Positions 5,055 to 12,045 of a DNA stretch of 20,687 nucleotides are shown here, one piece after another (within the stretch, counting starts at the first letter, position 1; every line of letters begins with the position of its first letter). The notes beneath the pieces were generated by a model. That model had not been told where the DNA came from. It saw only the letters and a list, made by a program, of their open reading frames with translations, and did not search any database. The stretch lies in IMG/VR virus record IMGVR_UViG_3300027708_000340, positions 1 through 20,687 of that record; one strand, written 5' to 3'. The DNA comes from a virus. The position numbers were made by a program, and so were the translations under genes.

Positions 5055-5168
5055 TTACATCTTATTAAGAACCCTGAACTTACGGCAATCCTGCCCCTTA
5101 ATCGTAAACCATGATTGGTCCACGTTTGTCGGGAGATTACTTACGTTATGTGTTGAGTTCTGTTTCAT
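5055..5168 (-). CDS. possible 37-aa leader peptide
   Basis: A 37-codon frame starting MKQNSTHNVSNLPTNV and ending KFRVLNKM. It lies about 25 nt downstream of a class A promoter and just ahead of a terminator, and the anti-terminator segment (5067-5081) is within its last codons. Five of its 37 residues are Asn, and the first tRNA downstream is tRNA-Asn. This position and make-up would suit a leader peptide whose translation controls termination, but conservation is untested. The alternative is that the whole 5000-5194 stretch is a short non-coding RNA and the frame is accidental. Confidence 0.4.
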   Translation of the reverse strand: MKQNSTHNVSNLPTNVDQSWFTIKGQDCRKFRVLNKM

Positions 5169-5197
5169 TGTTTTCTTATTAAATATCAATTGTTTTA

Positions 5198-5228
5198 CAA
5201 AAGTACTGCTATTTTTGAGTTATGTCAA
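5198..5228 (-). promoter_or_regulatory. class A promoter upstream of leader and tRNA operon
   Basis: Minus strand TTG (5226-5228), N20, TACTTTTG (5198-5205). Same spacing as the other class A sites; expected start near 5192. Confidence 0.72.
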
Positions 5229-5264
5229 GTTTTTTTTCATTTTAGTTTCAAATTTTAAATAAAA

Positions 5265-5283
5265 TTATTACTATTTACATAAT
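5265..5283 (+). promoter_or_regulatory. class B-like motif before the plus-strand gene at 5284
   Basis: CTATTTACATAAT immediately before ATG, a variant of the class B motif (compare AATATTTATGTAAT before the gene at 6497). Confidence 0.35.
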
Positions 5284-5949
5284 ATGAACACTAGTGAATT
5301 ACAACTAAAAAGATTAATGGACACTGTTGTTAAAATGTTATCTGTAATTAATGCAGATGGTATAACATTGCGTTTAACAGGTGAATATAAAAAATCATTT
5401 CATTACAAAAAAGCACCTGTCTATACAATAGAAAACCCTAAAAACTTATCATACACCCATGAAGCTCTCTCAGGTTACATTGATGAAGAAATACATTCGT
5501 TAAGAAAATTTTTTCCTGAGGTTAACATCGCTCCACAATTTTTATATTATTTAGATTGCGATGGTTTATATATCCCACAAAAAAGTTTAAATGAAATTAG
5601 TAGTTGTCTTGTGGGAAAACCATTTAAATTAGATACTCAATATGAACGTAAAAAAATAACGATTGAAGGTCGTTTTTCTAAAGACTTTTATATTCAAGTT
5701 GATGCCGAAATGATTGTCATAGACGTTAATTTATTAGTTAAATCTATGGAAATAACATTAGATGGTGAAGTTTACGATGAATTTGATGAAGATGAAATAC
5801 TTGATATACTTCACGATATGTTTGACCAAGATATTGATGAACTAATTTGGGGATGTCTAACTGATGATATAAGAAACAACAAATCTTTTGTTGATTTTAA
5901 CTGGATGGGTTGGCATGTGAATACTAACTATATGTTACCTTACTCCTGA
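5284..5949 (+). CDS. hypothetical acidic protein
   Basis: 221 residues, MNTSELQLKRLMDTVVKML..., soluble, with a strongly acidic region EFDEDEILDILHDMFDQDIDELIW (about 160-190) that looks helical. No signal peptide, membrane segment or catalytic motif that I recognise. It is one of only two complete plus-strand genes and ends in a 10-bp overlap with the convergent gene at 5940-6497. Its first 200 bp upstream hold the divergent class A promoter of the tRNA operon. It may be a structural or regulatory phage protein; I cannot say more. Confidence 0.88.
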   Translation: MNTSELQLKRLMDTVVKMLSVINADGITLRLTGEYKKSFHYKKAPVYTIENPKNLSYTHEALSGYIDEEIHSLRKFFPEVNIAPQFLYYLDCDGLYIPQKSLNEISSCLVGKPFKLDTQYERKKITIEGRFSKDFYIQVDAEMIVIDVNLLVKSMEITLDGEVYDEFDEDEILDILHDMFDQDIDELIWGCLTDDIRNNKSFVDFNWMGWHVNTNYMLPYS

Positions 5950-6497
5950 ATAATAAGTGTTTCTAAATCCACAACAACACCAGTCCTATAGGTAATTTCT
6001 TCTGTGAAAATTTCATCAATAATTTCCTTCACTTCTCTTTCAATTTCAAATCCAATAGATTGGTCGTTAAGAGCTTGTTTTAAATCACGAACTCCGTCAC
6101 CTGTCATTATTAAATCCACCTCACTACCCGGTAAAATATAAACGTCTACTTTAATATATTCTCCATCTTCTTGGTCTATTATTTCAGCTTTGAAATCAAA
6201 TCTGTATCCACCTGAAAAGTTATATCGGTCTGTTTTGAAGGTTTTCTGTAATAGTTCTTCAGTCAATTTAACCGATTGTTCCCTACCCAAGAAATCCCTT
6301 AACGATTCAATCAGGATATTAAAATCTCTTTCCCACACATCAACTTCAAAAAAATCCATAATCATATTATCAATATGTGGTTGTTCACCTCTACTAACTT
6401 GTTTCTCAAACAATTTCTTAGCCAACCTTTCAAAGTTTGGTCTATCCAACTCTTCCTTCAAAAATTTATTTTGTTCCTCAGATATTAGGTATTTCAT
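5940..6497 (-). CDS. hypothetical protein with N-terminal ISEEQ tag
   Basis: 185 residues beginning MKYLISEEQNKFLKEEL. The first nine residues match the tag found at the start of several unrelated proteins in this window (ITEEQ, ITKEQ, ISEGG). The rest is acidic with helices (NFERLAKKLFEKQVSR) and a hydrophobic C-terminal part rich in beta-type residues (EITYRTGVVVDLETLIIQE). No family recognised. A class B motif (AATATTTATGTAAT) lies directly before the ATG. I infer a late-expressed protein, perhaps packaged in the virion. Confidence 0.88.
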   Translation of the reverse strand: MKYLISEEQNKFLKEELDRPNFERLAKKLFEKQVSRGEQPHIDNMIMDFFEVDVWERDFNILIESLRDFLGREQSVKLTEELLQKTFKTDRYNFSGGYRFDFKAEIIDQEDGEYIKVDVYILPGSEVDLIMTGDGVRDLKQALNDQSIGFEIEREVKEIIDEIFTEEITYRTGVVVDLETLIIQE

Positions 6498-6498
6498 A

Positions 6499-6511
6499 TT
6501 ACATAAATATT
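6499..6511 (-). promoter_or_regulatory. class B motif before gene at 6497
   Basis: Minus strand AATATTTATGTAA, 1 nt before the ATG; the upstream HAD gene ends inside it. Confidence 0.45.
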
Positions 6512-7082
6512 ACCCTTCCAAAAAGGACAATACCTTTTCTTTAACTCCAAGTTGTTTGATACCCTCATTGTTCAAAGATGTTAAGACAAAGTTATCAAGT
6601 CCCCATTCGTGTTCATATTCCATTGAGTAACGTAGTCCAGTCTTTCCCATCTCCAAATCATCAATTGCCACCCAATGTGTTACCTCAGGATGGTTTGATA
6701 ACCAATCTTGGATTTCCAAACTTCTTGTTCCTTCTAAATCCCAATTACGATGCCAAGTAACTCTTGACCCATCAAGTAAAGTATCTGTAAAGTCAATTGG
6801 TCGTTTGATGATACCCTGTTTTTCGTAGTAATCACCCATTTCTTTAACATTAGCCCAACGTTTCCAATCAGAAGATACAACGATTTCAGCACCTGTCTGT
6901 TCCAAGATTTCATTTAATACCTTGATTGCCTTCTTGTCAAAGTTGTCAAAACGAGAATCAACAGGTAAAGTCATCACATCTTGACTTAATTTTCTTTTAG
7001 CCTTTGTTTGTTTTTTAAATCGTGACCCCCAGTTACCTGATAAACAGATAACTCCATCGTGGTCTAAAAATATTACTTTCAT
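6510..7082 (-). CDS. HAD-superfamily hydrolase
   Basis: 190 residues. It starts with the HAD nucleophile motif MKVIFLDHDGVI (D7 and D9 of DxD), has motif II VVSSDWKR (S70-S71), and motif IV WVAIDDLEM (D141-D142). This is enough for a phosphatase or polynucleotide 3'-phosphatase-like fold; it resembles the short HAD domains found with RNA-repair proteins more than sugar phosphatases. The substrate is not evident; a nucleotide or nucleic-acid end is plausible in a phage that also carries tRNAs and a Nudix enzyme. The start overlaps the stop of the gene at 7079-7249 as ATGA, so the two are translationally coupled, under the class A-like promoter at 7257-7287. Confidence 0.88.
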   Translation of the reverse strand: MKVIFLDHDGVICLSGNWGSRFKKQTKAKRKLSQDVMTLPVDSRFDNFDKKAIKVLNEILEQTGAEIVVSSDWKRWANVKEMGDYYEKQGIIKRPIDFTDTLLDGSRVTWHRNWDLEGTRSLEIQDWLSNHPEVTHWVAIDDLEMGKTGLRYSMEYEHEWGLDNFVLTSLNNEGIKQLGVKEKVLSFLEG

Positions 7083-7249
7083 TTTTTCTTTGAGTATTTT
7101 TCCCTGTTGGAAAGTTTCCTGTCAGGGTCGTATTTGTATTTGATGTCAACAGAAATCGGGCCGTTCTTGAACTTATCCAAATCATAAGTCCAAACAGCAA
7201 TGGTCTCGTCCGTTTCGTAGGTTCTTGTAAATTTAGTTTTGTCGCTCAT
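7079..7249 (-). CDS. 56-aa hypothetical protein
   Basis: Starts MSDKTKFTRTYETDE, then IAVWTYDLDKFKNGPISVDIKYKY, and ends in a Lys-rich tail; probably a small beta-rich protein. The ATG at 7249 is chosen over a TTG at 7267 because the longer version would overlap the -7 element. It overlaps the HAD gene by 4 nt. This short protein with a Lys-rich tail before a nucleic-acid-type enzyme is not one I can name. Confidence 0.8.
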   Translation of the reverse strand: MSDKTKFTRTYETDETIAVWTYDLDKFKNGPISVDIKYKYDPDRKLSNREKYSKKK

Positions 7250-7256
7250 AAGGGAG

Positions 7257-7287
7257 CTAAGATACAAAATTATTCCTTATCTTCCAA
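7257..7287 (-). promoter_or_regulatory. class A-like promoter for the 7249/HAD pair
   Basis: Minus strand TTG (7285-7287), N20, TATCTTAG (7257-7264; one mismatch to TAnnTTTG), 7 nt, ATG. It lies in the last codons of the upstream gene. Confidence 0.5.
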
Positions 7288-7683
7288 ATTAATTAATGGA
7301 ACAAAATCTTTTGACGGGGCAAATTCAAAGTTATCTACAACAACAGGCATATCAATACTAAAGAATTTAAGAAAATTCTGAATATCGTCCCCAATTTGAA
7401 TTGAAAACTCAAACCATTTTTTATTAACAATGTCTCTTCCAAAACACTTTTCTTTATTACCAAAAGCACATAAATAATAATTAACCATCCCTTCACCATT
7501 AACCAATTTAACCGAAACAAAAAGATGGTCATTCATCTCACCAATACTTCTTAACAGAGCAACTTTATCAATATGAAACTGATAGTAAGCCTTTACAGGT
7601 TTTTCACTGAAACTAACACGATGGTCGTAAACAAAAGTTTTACCATCAATGAATTTATTTATCCCGTTAAGTTGTTTATTCAT
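7270..7683 (-). CDS. hypothetical protein
   Basis: 137 residues, MNKQLNGINKFIDGKTFVYDHRVSF..., soluble, with alternating hydrophobic segments suggesting a beta-sheet protein (HLFVSVKLVNGEGMVNYYLCAF). No motif recognised. The ATG overlaps the TGA of the lipoprotein gene by 4 nt (ATGA), so it is probably the last gene of the run starting at 10312. Confidence 0.85.
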   Translation of the reverse strand: MNKQLNGINKFIDGKTFVYDHRVSFSEKPVKAYYQFHIDKVALLRSIGEMNDHLFVSVKLVNGEGMVNYYLCAFGNKEKCFGRDIVNKKWFEFSIQIGDDIQNFLKFFSIDMPVVVDNFEFAPSKDFVPLINLEDKE

Positions 7684-8090
7684 CGTCTCACACCAGGTTT
7701 AGTATTATCTCTCTGTGGTTCATTAGTTCTATGATAATGAGTTACATTTGGTTTAGGAGTGTTAATAGTCGGTGAAGGGTTGTTGTGTTGTGGTGGTGTT
7801 TGTTGTTGATAGTTATACGTTGGGTAATAATTGTTGTTTCTATTATAGTAGTTATAATCAGGATAGTTGTTGTAATATGTTACAGGTAATACAGTTCTGT
7901 TACCGTAATAATCCTCACTTGATACTGGTCTTGCTTTAGGTTCGTGATGTGTTACCCAAAACTCTTCAGTCCTGTTCCAATACATCTCATCATCCTCAGG
8001 TCTTGTTCTGTCATCAGTTAGATTTTCAAAACTAGTACAAGATGTGAATAGTAAGATAAAAAATAATATGTTAAGATTTTTCAATTCCAT
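7680..8090 (-). CDS. small lipoprotein with Tyr/Asn/Pro-rich tail
   Basis: 136 residues. Residues 1-17 are a signal peptide (MELKNLNILFFILLFTS) ending at C18 in a lipobox-like FTSC, so the mature protein should be lipid-anchored in the host envelope. After an acidic stretch the protein is low-complexity, rich in Tyr, Asn, Pro and Gln (about residues 65-130), and basic at the end, so probably unstructured. The ATG at 8090 is preferred to a GTG six bases upstream. The gene overlaps the end of the metalloprotease gene by 20 nt. Phage lipoproteins can block superinfection or assist lysis; either is only an inference here. Confidence 0.82.
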   Translation of the reverse strand: MELKNLNILFFILLFTSCTSFENLTDDRTRPEDDEMYWNRTEEFWVTHHEPKARPVSSEDYYGNRTVLPVTYYNNYPDYNYYNRNNNYYPTYNYQQQTPPQHNNPSPTINTPKPNVTHYHRTNEPQRDNTKPGVRR

Positions 8091-9114
8091 AAACACGACC
8101 TAAATTTCTTTTTAATTTTTTACCAGCTTTGTTAATTCTTGGTTCATACATTTTAAACAAATCGTAGATACTATTTGTTTTCTCTATGTCCTTTGGCACT
8201 GGTTTATTATTTTGTTTAGCAATTTGTCTATACTGTTTCATATAGAACTTATGTAAATTACTTAAATGATAAACAAGAGTATCCTCACCACTTCTTTGTT
8301 TGATAACATCTACCAACCCATCAAAGAACTGGTCAGCGTTAAACTTTTCCATTTTATCTGCAGCAATCCAATAAGGTGATTTTGTAAACTCTTCAGGTGT
8401 CATCTTAAATGATTTTGAATAAGCCTCTTGTGACATTGCGTTTAATTCATATGGTTCAGAATAATAAACCAAATCTAAAAAATCACTATAATATTTGAAA
8501 ATCTTTTTAGGGACATTTGGGTTAATTCCACCAGCAAATGTTTTAGTTAAATCAATCTCACCCTTACCCGTTGACTCCCATCTTTTATAGAACTCATATA
8601 GATGTAACATTTCATGAGTAATACTATCTCTTAAATCATCAATCAAATCATCAATATCTTTAGGTTCAAATGTTGGGGTAATTAAAACTTCAACCTCCAT
8701 TTTACCTATGATAGTTTTATTAATTTCTTTCAGTATTTTTTCAGGTATTTCAAGTGAGGGAAGTTTCATGTAAGATTCACCATTAGATTCTTTCTTAATC
8801 TGATACATCGCCCCACCTGTTTTAAACTTAGCATTACTATTAGGTTTTTTCACATAACCAAATTTAATTTCAATATCCATTCCTTCAACAGGAAACTCAA
8901 TAAATGAATCAGGTTCTGACTTAACAACTTGTTTCATTGTGTTGTAGTCTAAATTAATTGTCTCCAAATCATTTTTTTTATTGAATGTCATGTCTTCAAC
9001 AATTGGTGTAACCTCATTAAGGACAATATTAATAAAAGGAATTGTCGCACGACTAACACCCAAATCTTCATTTAACATTTGTTTGTATTGTTCTTCGGTA
9101 ATTACTACTTTCAT
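8071..9114 (-). CDS. predicted HExxH zinc metalloprotease with ITEEQ tag
   Basis: 347 residues. The start MKVVITEEQYKQMLNED carries the recurrent N-terminal tag. A zinc-protease motif HEMLH (H167, E168, H171) lies in ITHEMLHLYEFYK, and a plausible third ligand is E223 in EPYELNAMSQE, about 52 residues later, as in gluzincin-type enzymes. The C-terminal third is basic and helical. There is no signal peptide, so it would act in the cytoplasm or be carried in the virion and delivered with the DNA. The start overlaps the upstream stop (TAATG), and the downstream lipoprotein gene overlaps its end; the operon starts at the class B motif before 10312. Target unknown. Confidence 0.83.
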   Translation of the reverse strand: MKVVITEEQYKQMLNEDLGVSRATIPFINIVLNEVTPIVEDMTFNKKNDLETINLDYNTMKQVVKSEPDSFIEFPVEGMDIEIKFGYVKKPNSNAKFKTGGAMYQIKKESNGESYMKLPSLEIPEKILKEINKTIIGKMEVEVLITPTFEPKDIDDLIDDLRDSITHEMLHLYEFYKRWESTGKGEIDLTKTFAGGINPNVPKKIFKYYSDFLDLVYYSEPYELNAMSQEAYSKSFKMTPEEFTKSPYWIAADKMEKFNADQFFDGLVDVIKQRSGEDTLVYHLSNLHKFYMKQYRQIAKQNNKPVPKDIEKTNSIYDLFKMYEPRINKAGKKLKRNLGRVYGIEKS

Positions 9115-9998
9115 TATAACAATGTATTAACTAAATTTTTAAATTCTTCTTTATTTTGTTGAATCCAATTTAAAATATCAGGTCTAATCTTTTCACCATA
9201 AGGACCAAAAATTTTAGCAACTTCTATATCTCTTTGGGTAACATTCATATATTCTTCATATTCTTCTGGTTTTACTTTTGCTTTAATAATGTCGAAAGAA
9301 TTTCCATCATTAATAAAAACATCAGAAGACGCTCTTAACTCATTGGAACTTAATTTTCTTGGTTTTCTTATGTTATTAGCGTCTGAAAATAATTCAACAG
9401 CGTTTTCTTTTGTTAAATAATATGTTTTTAATCTATCTACAGAATCAAATGTAATACATGTAATATCAACAAGTATCTTTCTTAAAATTTCTCTCTTATA
9501 TTCAGTTAAACTATCGTCATTTATCAAAAATAAATTGGTCCCTGTTATCCCATAATTTGATAGGGTATTTTTAATATCTTTAACCGCATCTGTTCCCAAA
9601 CTATTTAAAGCATTTGTAAAACCTCCTATTGACGGACTTTCTTGACTATCATTTAAAAATTTCTGTTCAACTTGTCCTTGTCTAATTTCGTAATCCCATA
9701 CCCCACTTTTACTTTCATTAAGAACCCCTCCAAATAAACCAGCCATTAATCCTTCAATCGCATGTCCTCTAATCTCTTTATACTTAACGACACGATTAAT
9801 ATAATCTTTAAACCTCATTCGGTTAACCACATCAAAAGTATTTAAATCAACATTTTCCCCCCATTCAAAATTCAAATTGCGACTTTTTAAAATTTCTTGA
9901 ATAACAAATACTGCCTCCTGTTTAACAATAGGAATAGGATTGTATAGGTAAAATTTATTTTTACCTTCTTCAGTTATAAGTTTTTTATTTTTCATCAC
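9114..9998 (-). CDS. possible PD-(D/E)XK-type nuclease with LITEEG tag
   Basis: 294 residues beginning MMKNKKLITEEGKNKF, a form of the tag. In the first third there is an arrangement like a restriction-enzyme-fold nuclease: E82 in GHAIEGLMAGLFGG, D102 in GVWDYEI, and E111-x-K113 in QVEQK. The rest is helical and charged and unfamiliar. The nuclease call is an inference from spacing only. It overlaps the gene upstream by 4 nt (ATGA) and the metalloprotease gene downstream by 1 nt, so three genes are tightly coupled. If the tag marks packaged proteins, this could be an injected nuclease. Confidence 0.8.
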   Translation of the reverse strand: MMKNKKLITEEGKNKFYLYNPIPIVKQEAVFVIQEILKSRNLNFEWGENVDLNTFDVVNRMRFKDYINRVVKYKEIRGHAIEGLMAGLFGGVLNESKSGVWDYEIRQGQVEQKFLNDSQESPSIGGFTNALNSLGTDAVKDIKNTLSNYGITGTNLFLINDDSLTEYKREILRKILVDITCITFDSVDRLKTYYLTKENAVELFSDANNIRKPRKLSSNELRASSDVFINDGNSFDIIKAKVKPEEYEEYMNVTQRDIEVAKIFGPYGEKIRPDILNWIQQNKEEFKNLVNTLL

Positions 9999-10312
9999 TT
10001 ACCAATAACAATATCATTGTAGTTTAAGGTTTCCATACCTTTCATATTGTCAACCACTTCGTCATACATATATGCTTTAACTACTGAGGTAATTGATTGT
10101 TCCGCTTGAGCAATTTTAGATTCCATCCAGTCATCCAACTGTTCATCATCTTCCATAATCTCCCACATTTGTAATGCTAAAGTACCAATGGTAAATAACT
10201 GTTGTTTTGCCATATAGTTACCATCTTTATCTTCTGTAATTGATTTAACATCTTCAGACAAAGTGTTTTTCAATTTTTTCAATTGTTCTTTAGTTATAAT
10301 AATTTTAGACAT
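9995..10312 (-). CDS. small helical protein with ITKEQ tag
   Basis: 105 residues, starting MSKIIITKEQLKKLKNTLSED. After the tag comes an acidic helical domain (MAKQQLFTIGTLALQMWEIMEDDEQLDDWMESKI...) ending in YMYDEVVDN. The pattern 'ALxMxxMxxDDxQLxxWxxxKI' is one I associate with small proteins repeated in T4-like phages of unknown role, often near structural genes. A longer in-frame start at 10414 would read through a terminator hairpin, so the ATG at 10312 is chosen. Class B motif at 10324-10336. First gene of a probable four- to five-gene unit. Confidence 0.85.
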   Translation of the reverse strand: MSKIIITKEQLKKLKNTLSEDVKSITEDKDGNYMAKQQLFTIGTLALQMWEIMEDDEQLDDWMESKIAQAEQSITSVVKAYMYDEVVDNMKGMETLNYNDIVIGK

Positions 10313-10323
10313 AGTAATAGTTT

Positions 10324-10336
10324 TATATATAAATAC
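10324..10336 (-). promoter_or_regulatory. class B motif before gene at 10312
   Basis: Minus strand TATTTATATATAAA, 11 nt before ATG, just after a terminator. Confidence 0.45.
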
Positions 10337-10340
10337 AAAT

Positions 10341-10417
10341 AAAAAGAAAAAAGGGAACACTAATGTTCCCTTTTGAGCCCAACCCGGAAGTTGGTCCACC
10401 ACTTTGTTTAACAAAGA
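10341..10417 (-). terminator. terminator with stacked hairpins after gene at 10418
   Basis: Perfect stem AAGGGAACA/TGTTCCCTT (10351-10372) followed on the minus strand by a T-rich run. Two further hairpins lie between it and the stop codon (CTTTGTT/AACAAAG and CCAAC/GTTGG), so the 3' untranslated region has three successive stems. Confidence 0.85.
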
Positions 10418-10678
10418 TTATTTAACCTCACCTACTTTAGCCAATACTTGTTCAGAAAATGTCACAAACTCCATTTCAGTCGTGATTAAAGATTCAACTA
10501 AAATCTTGTTAGGAATATGTACTAATGTATCAGTCACGTTGAAGTATCTGAACGCGACTCCGTTATCAATAGCATCATTCACAAGTTTTAAAAATAACTT
10601 TGTCTGAATTGCGTCAACAAAAGACATTGTTAATACTTTACCGAATTTTTCGTGTTGGATGTTTAATGTTACTTTCAT
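10418..10678 (-). CDS. 86-aa hypothetical protein, probably early
   Basis: Starts MKVTLNIQHEKFGKVLTMSF; a compact alpha/beta protein by composition, with IPNKILVESLITTEMEFVTF near the end. No family recognised. A class A promoter ends 4 nt before this ATG and a strong terminator follows, so it is a single-gene, possibly leaderless unit. Confidence 0.85.
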   Translation of the reverse strand: MKVTLNIQHEKFGKVLTMSFVDAIQTKLFLKLVNDAIDNGVAFRYFNVTDTLVHIPNKILVESLITTEMEFVTFSEQVLAKVGEVK

Positions 10679-10682
10679 AACA

Positions 10683-10713
10683 CAAATATAGTCAGACTAT
10701 TCCTCATTTCCAA
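10683..10713 (-). promoter_or_regulatory. class A promoter, 4 nt before ATG at 10678
   Basis: Minus strand TTG (10711-10713), N20, TATATTTG (10683-10690), N4, ATG; the same geometry as at 3198 and 18513. It lies in the last codons of the upstream dehydratase gene. Confidence 0.72.
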
Positions 10714-11665
10714 ACTTTTTGAAATAAAAATCAATCGTTCTATCTAACCCTTCATCAAAATTAACTTTAGGTTCCCACCCAATTTGTTCTTTTACCTTGG
10801 TTGAGTCAATAGAGTATCTAAAATCATGTCCTTTTCTATCTTCAACAAATGTAATTAAGTCCTGTGAGTTTTGTTCCCATTGTTTAATATTGTCAATCTT
10901 ATCACAAATCAACCTAACCAGTCTTAAATTGTTTAGTTCATTACGTCCACCGATACAATAGGTTTCACCCACCTTACCTTTGTGGAATATCATATCAATT
11001 GCATCCACATGGTCCTGAACATATAACCAATCCCTCACATTCTGTCCGTTACCATAAACTGGTATTGGTTTGCCATTAAGGATACTTTTAATGATTGTAG
11101 GAATTAATTTTTCTTGGTGTTGGTTTGGCCCAAAGTTATTTGAACAGTTTGATATCACAACAGGTAATCCGTAAGTGTGATAATACGCTCTAACAAAATG
11201 GTCGGATGATGCCTTTGATGCTGAGTAAGGACTTCTTGGGTCGTAAGCAGTTTTCTCATCAAAAGAACCCACCGCTCCTAAATGTCCGAAAACCTCATCA
11301 GTTGATATGTGATAGAATAATTTAATACCATACTTAATTGAAGCATCCAACAAATTCAACGTTCCAATAATATTTGTTTGAACAAACTCCATCGGATTTA
11401 ATATTGAGTTATCAACATGTGATTCAGCTGCGAAGTGTATTACCGAGTCAAACTTGTAATTTTCAAATAACTCAAATAATCTTTCTCGTTCAGTAATACT
11501 GAATTTGATTATTCTAGAACTTCTAACATCTTCAATGTTATCTTCATCCGCTGCGTATGTCTCACTATCAAGGATGACTAAATTATAGTCAGGATATTTC
11601 TTTTTAAAGGTATTATAAAAATTAGAACCAATAAAACCTAATCCACCAGTTATTAATATATTCAT
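10697..11665 (-). CDS. rmlB: dTDP-glucose 4,6-dehydratase-like NAD(P)-dependent enzyme
   Basis: 322 residues of the short-chain dehydrogenase/epimerase family. The nucleotide-binding GGLGFIG is at 7-13, FAAESHVDNSI near 79-88, catalytic T122-D123-E124 in HISTDEVFG, and Y147-xxx-K151 in SPYSASKAS, followed by NNFGPNQ. These residues are those of dTDP-D-glucose 4,6-dehydratase (RmlB/RfbB), which makes dTDP-4-keto-6-deoxyglucose for deoxysugar synthesis. At 322 residues it is slightly short for the family (about 340-360) but complete in motifs. No other rml gene is in the window. It could modify host surface glycans or supply a sugar for phage DNA or virion. The start overlaps the upstream gene as ATGA. 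Confidence 0.93.
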   Translation of the reverse strand: MNILITGGLGFIGSNFYNTFKKKYPDYNLVILDSETYAADEDNIEDVRSSRIIKFSITERERLFELFENYKFDSVIHFAAESHVDNSILNPMEFVQTNIIGTLNLLDASIKYGIKLFYHISTDEVFGHLGAVGSFDEKTAYDPRSPYSASKASSDHFVRAYYHTYGLPVVISNCSNNFGPNQHQEKLIPTIIKSILNGKPIPVYGNGQNVRDWLYVQDHVDAIDMIFHKGKVGETYCIGGRNELNNLRLVRLICDKIDNIKQWEQNSQDLITFVEDRKGHDFRYSIDSTKVKEQIGWEPKVNFDEGLDRTIDFYFKKFGNEE

Positions 11666-11925
11666 TTCTCTATTTCTATTTTAAATTCAGTCTTGTTTTT
11701 ACTGAAGTTTTCTTTAATTATGGAATTCCAACTCAATTCTGTTATAAATTTTTTGAACTCTTCGTCTTTAATTTTCTTAATATAAGAAAGTAATTCTTGT
11801 TCAGTACAATTAGGGTTTACATCCATATATTGTTTGATTATTGGAAACTTTTCTAAATCAATTTCCTCAAACTCTCTAACTCCCTCATAGTAGTGTTTCT
11901 CAACTACACCTAATTTAATTTTCAT
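11662..11925 (-). CDS. 87-aa hypothetical protein
   Basis: MKIKLGVVEKHYYEGVREFEEI..., charged and helical, ending in a Lys/Glu-rich tail (FKIEIEK). No family recognised. Translationally coupled (4-nt overlap) to the rmlB-like gene that follows. An imperfect -7 element (TATATTGG) lies near the ATG, without an obvious -33 TTG, so its promoter is uncertain. Confidence 0.8.
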   Translation of the reverse strand: MKIKLGVVEKHYYEGVREFEEIDLEKFPIIKQYMDVNPNCTEQELLSYIKKIKDEEFKKFITELSWNSIIKENFSKNKTEFKIEIEK

Positions 11926-12016
11926 ATCCCAATATAAAAATTATAATCCCCATGTTTTATGTTTTTTTGTTTAAATAATGATAGAATAATTGAATTATAT
12001 AATCAACACATTAATC

Positions 12017-12041
12017 AAAAACCCCCTGTTTAGAGGGGGCT
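12017..12041 (-). terminator. intrinsic terminator after endolysin gene
   Basis: CCCCC/GGGGG stem (12022-12039) and five T on the minus strand, a few bases after the endolysin stop. Confidence 0.85.
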
Positions 12042-12045
12042 TAGA

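Noticed and set aside
10313-10414. N-terminal extension of the 105-aa gene with a hydrophobic segment
   Set aside because: It would translate a perfect terminator hairpin and its T run; the inner ATG has the tag and a class B motif.
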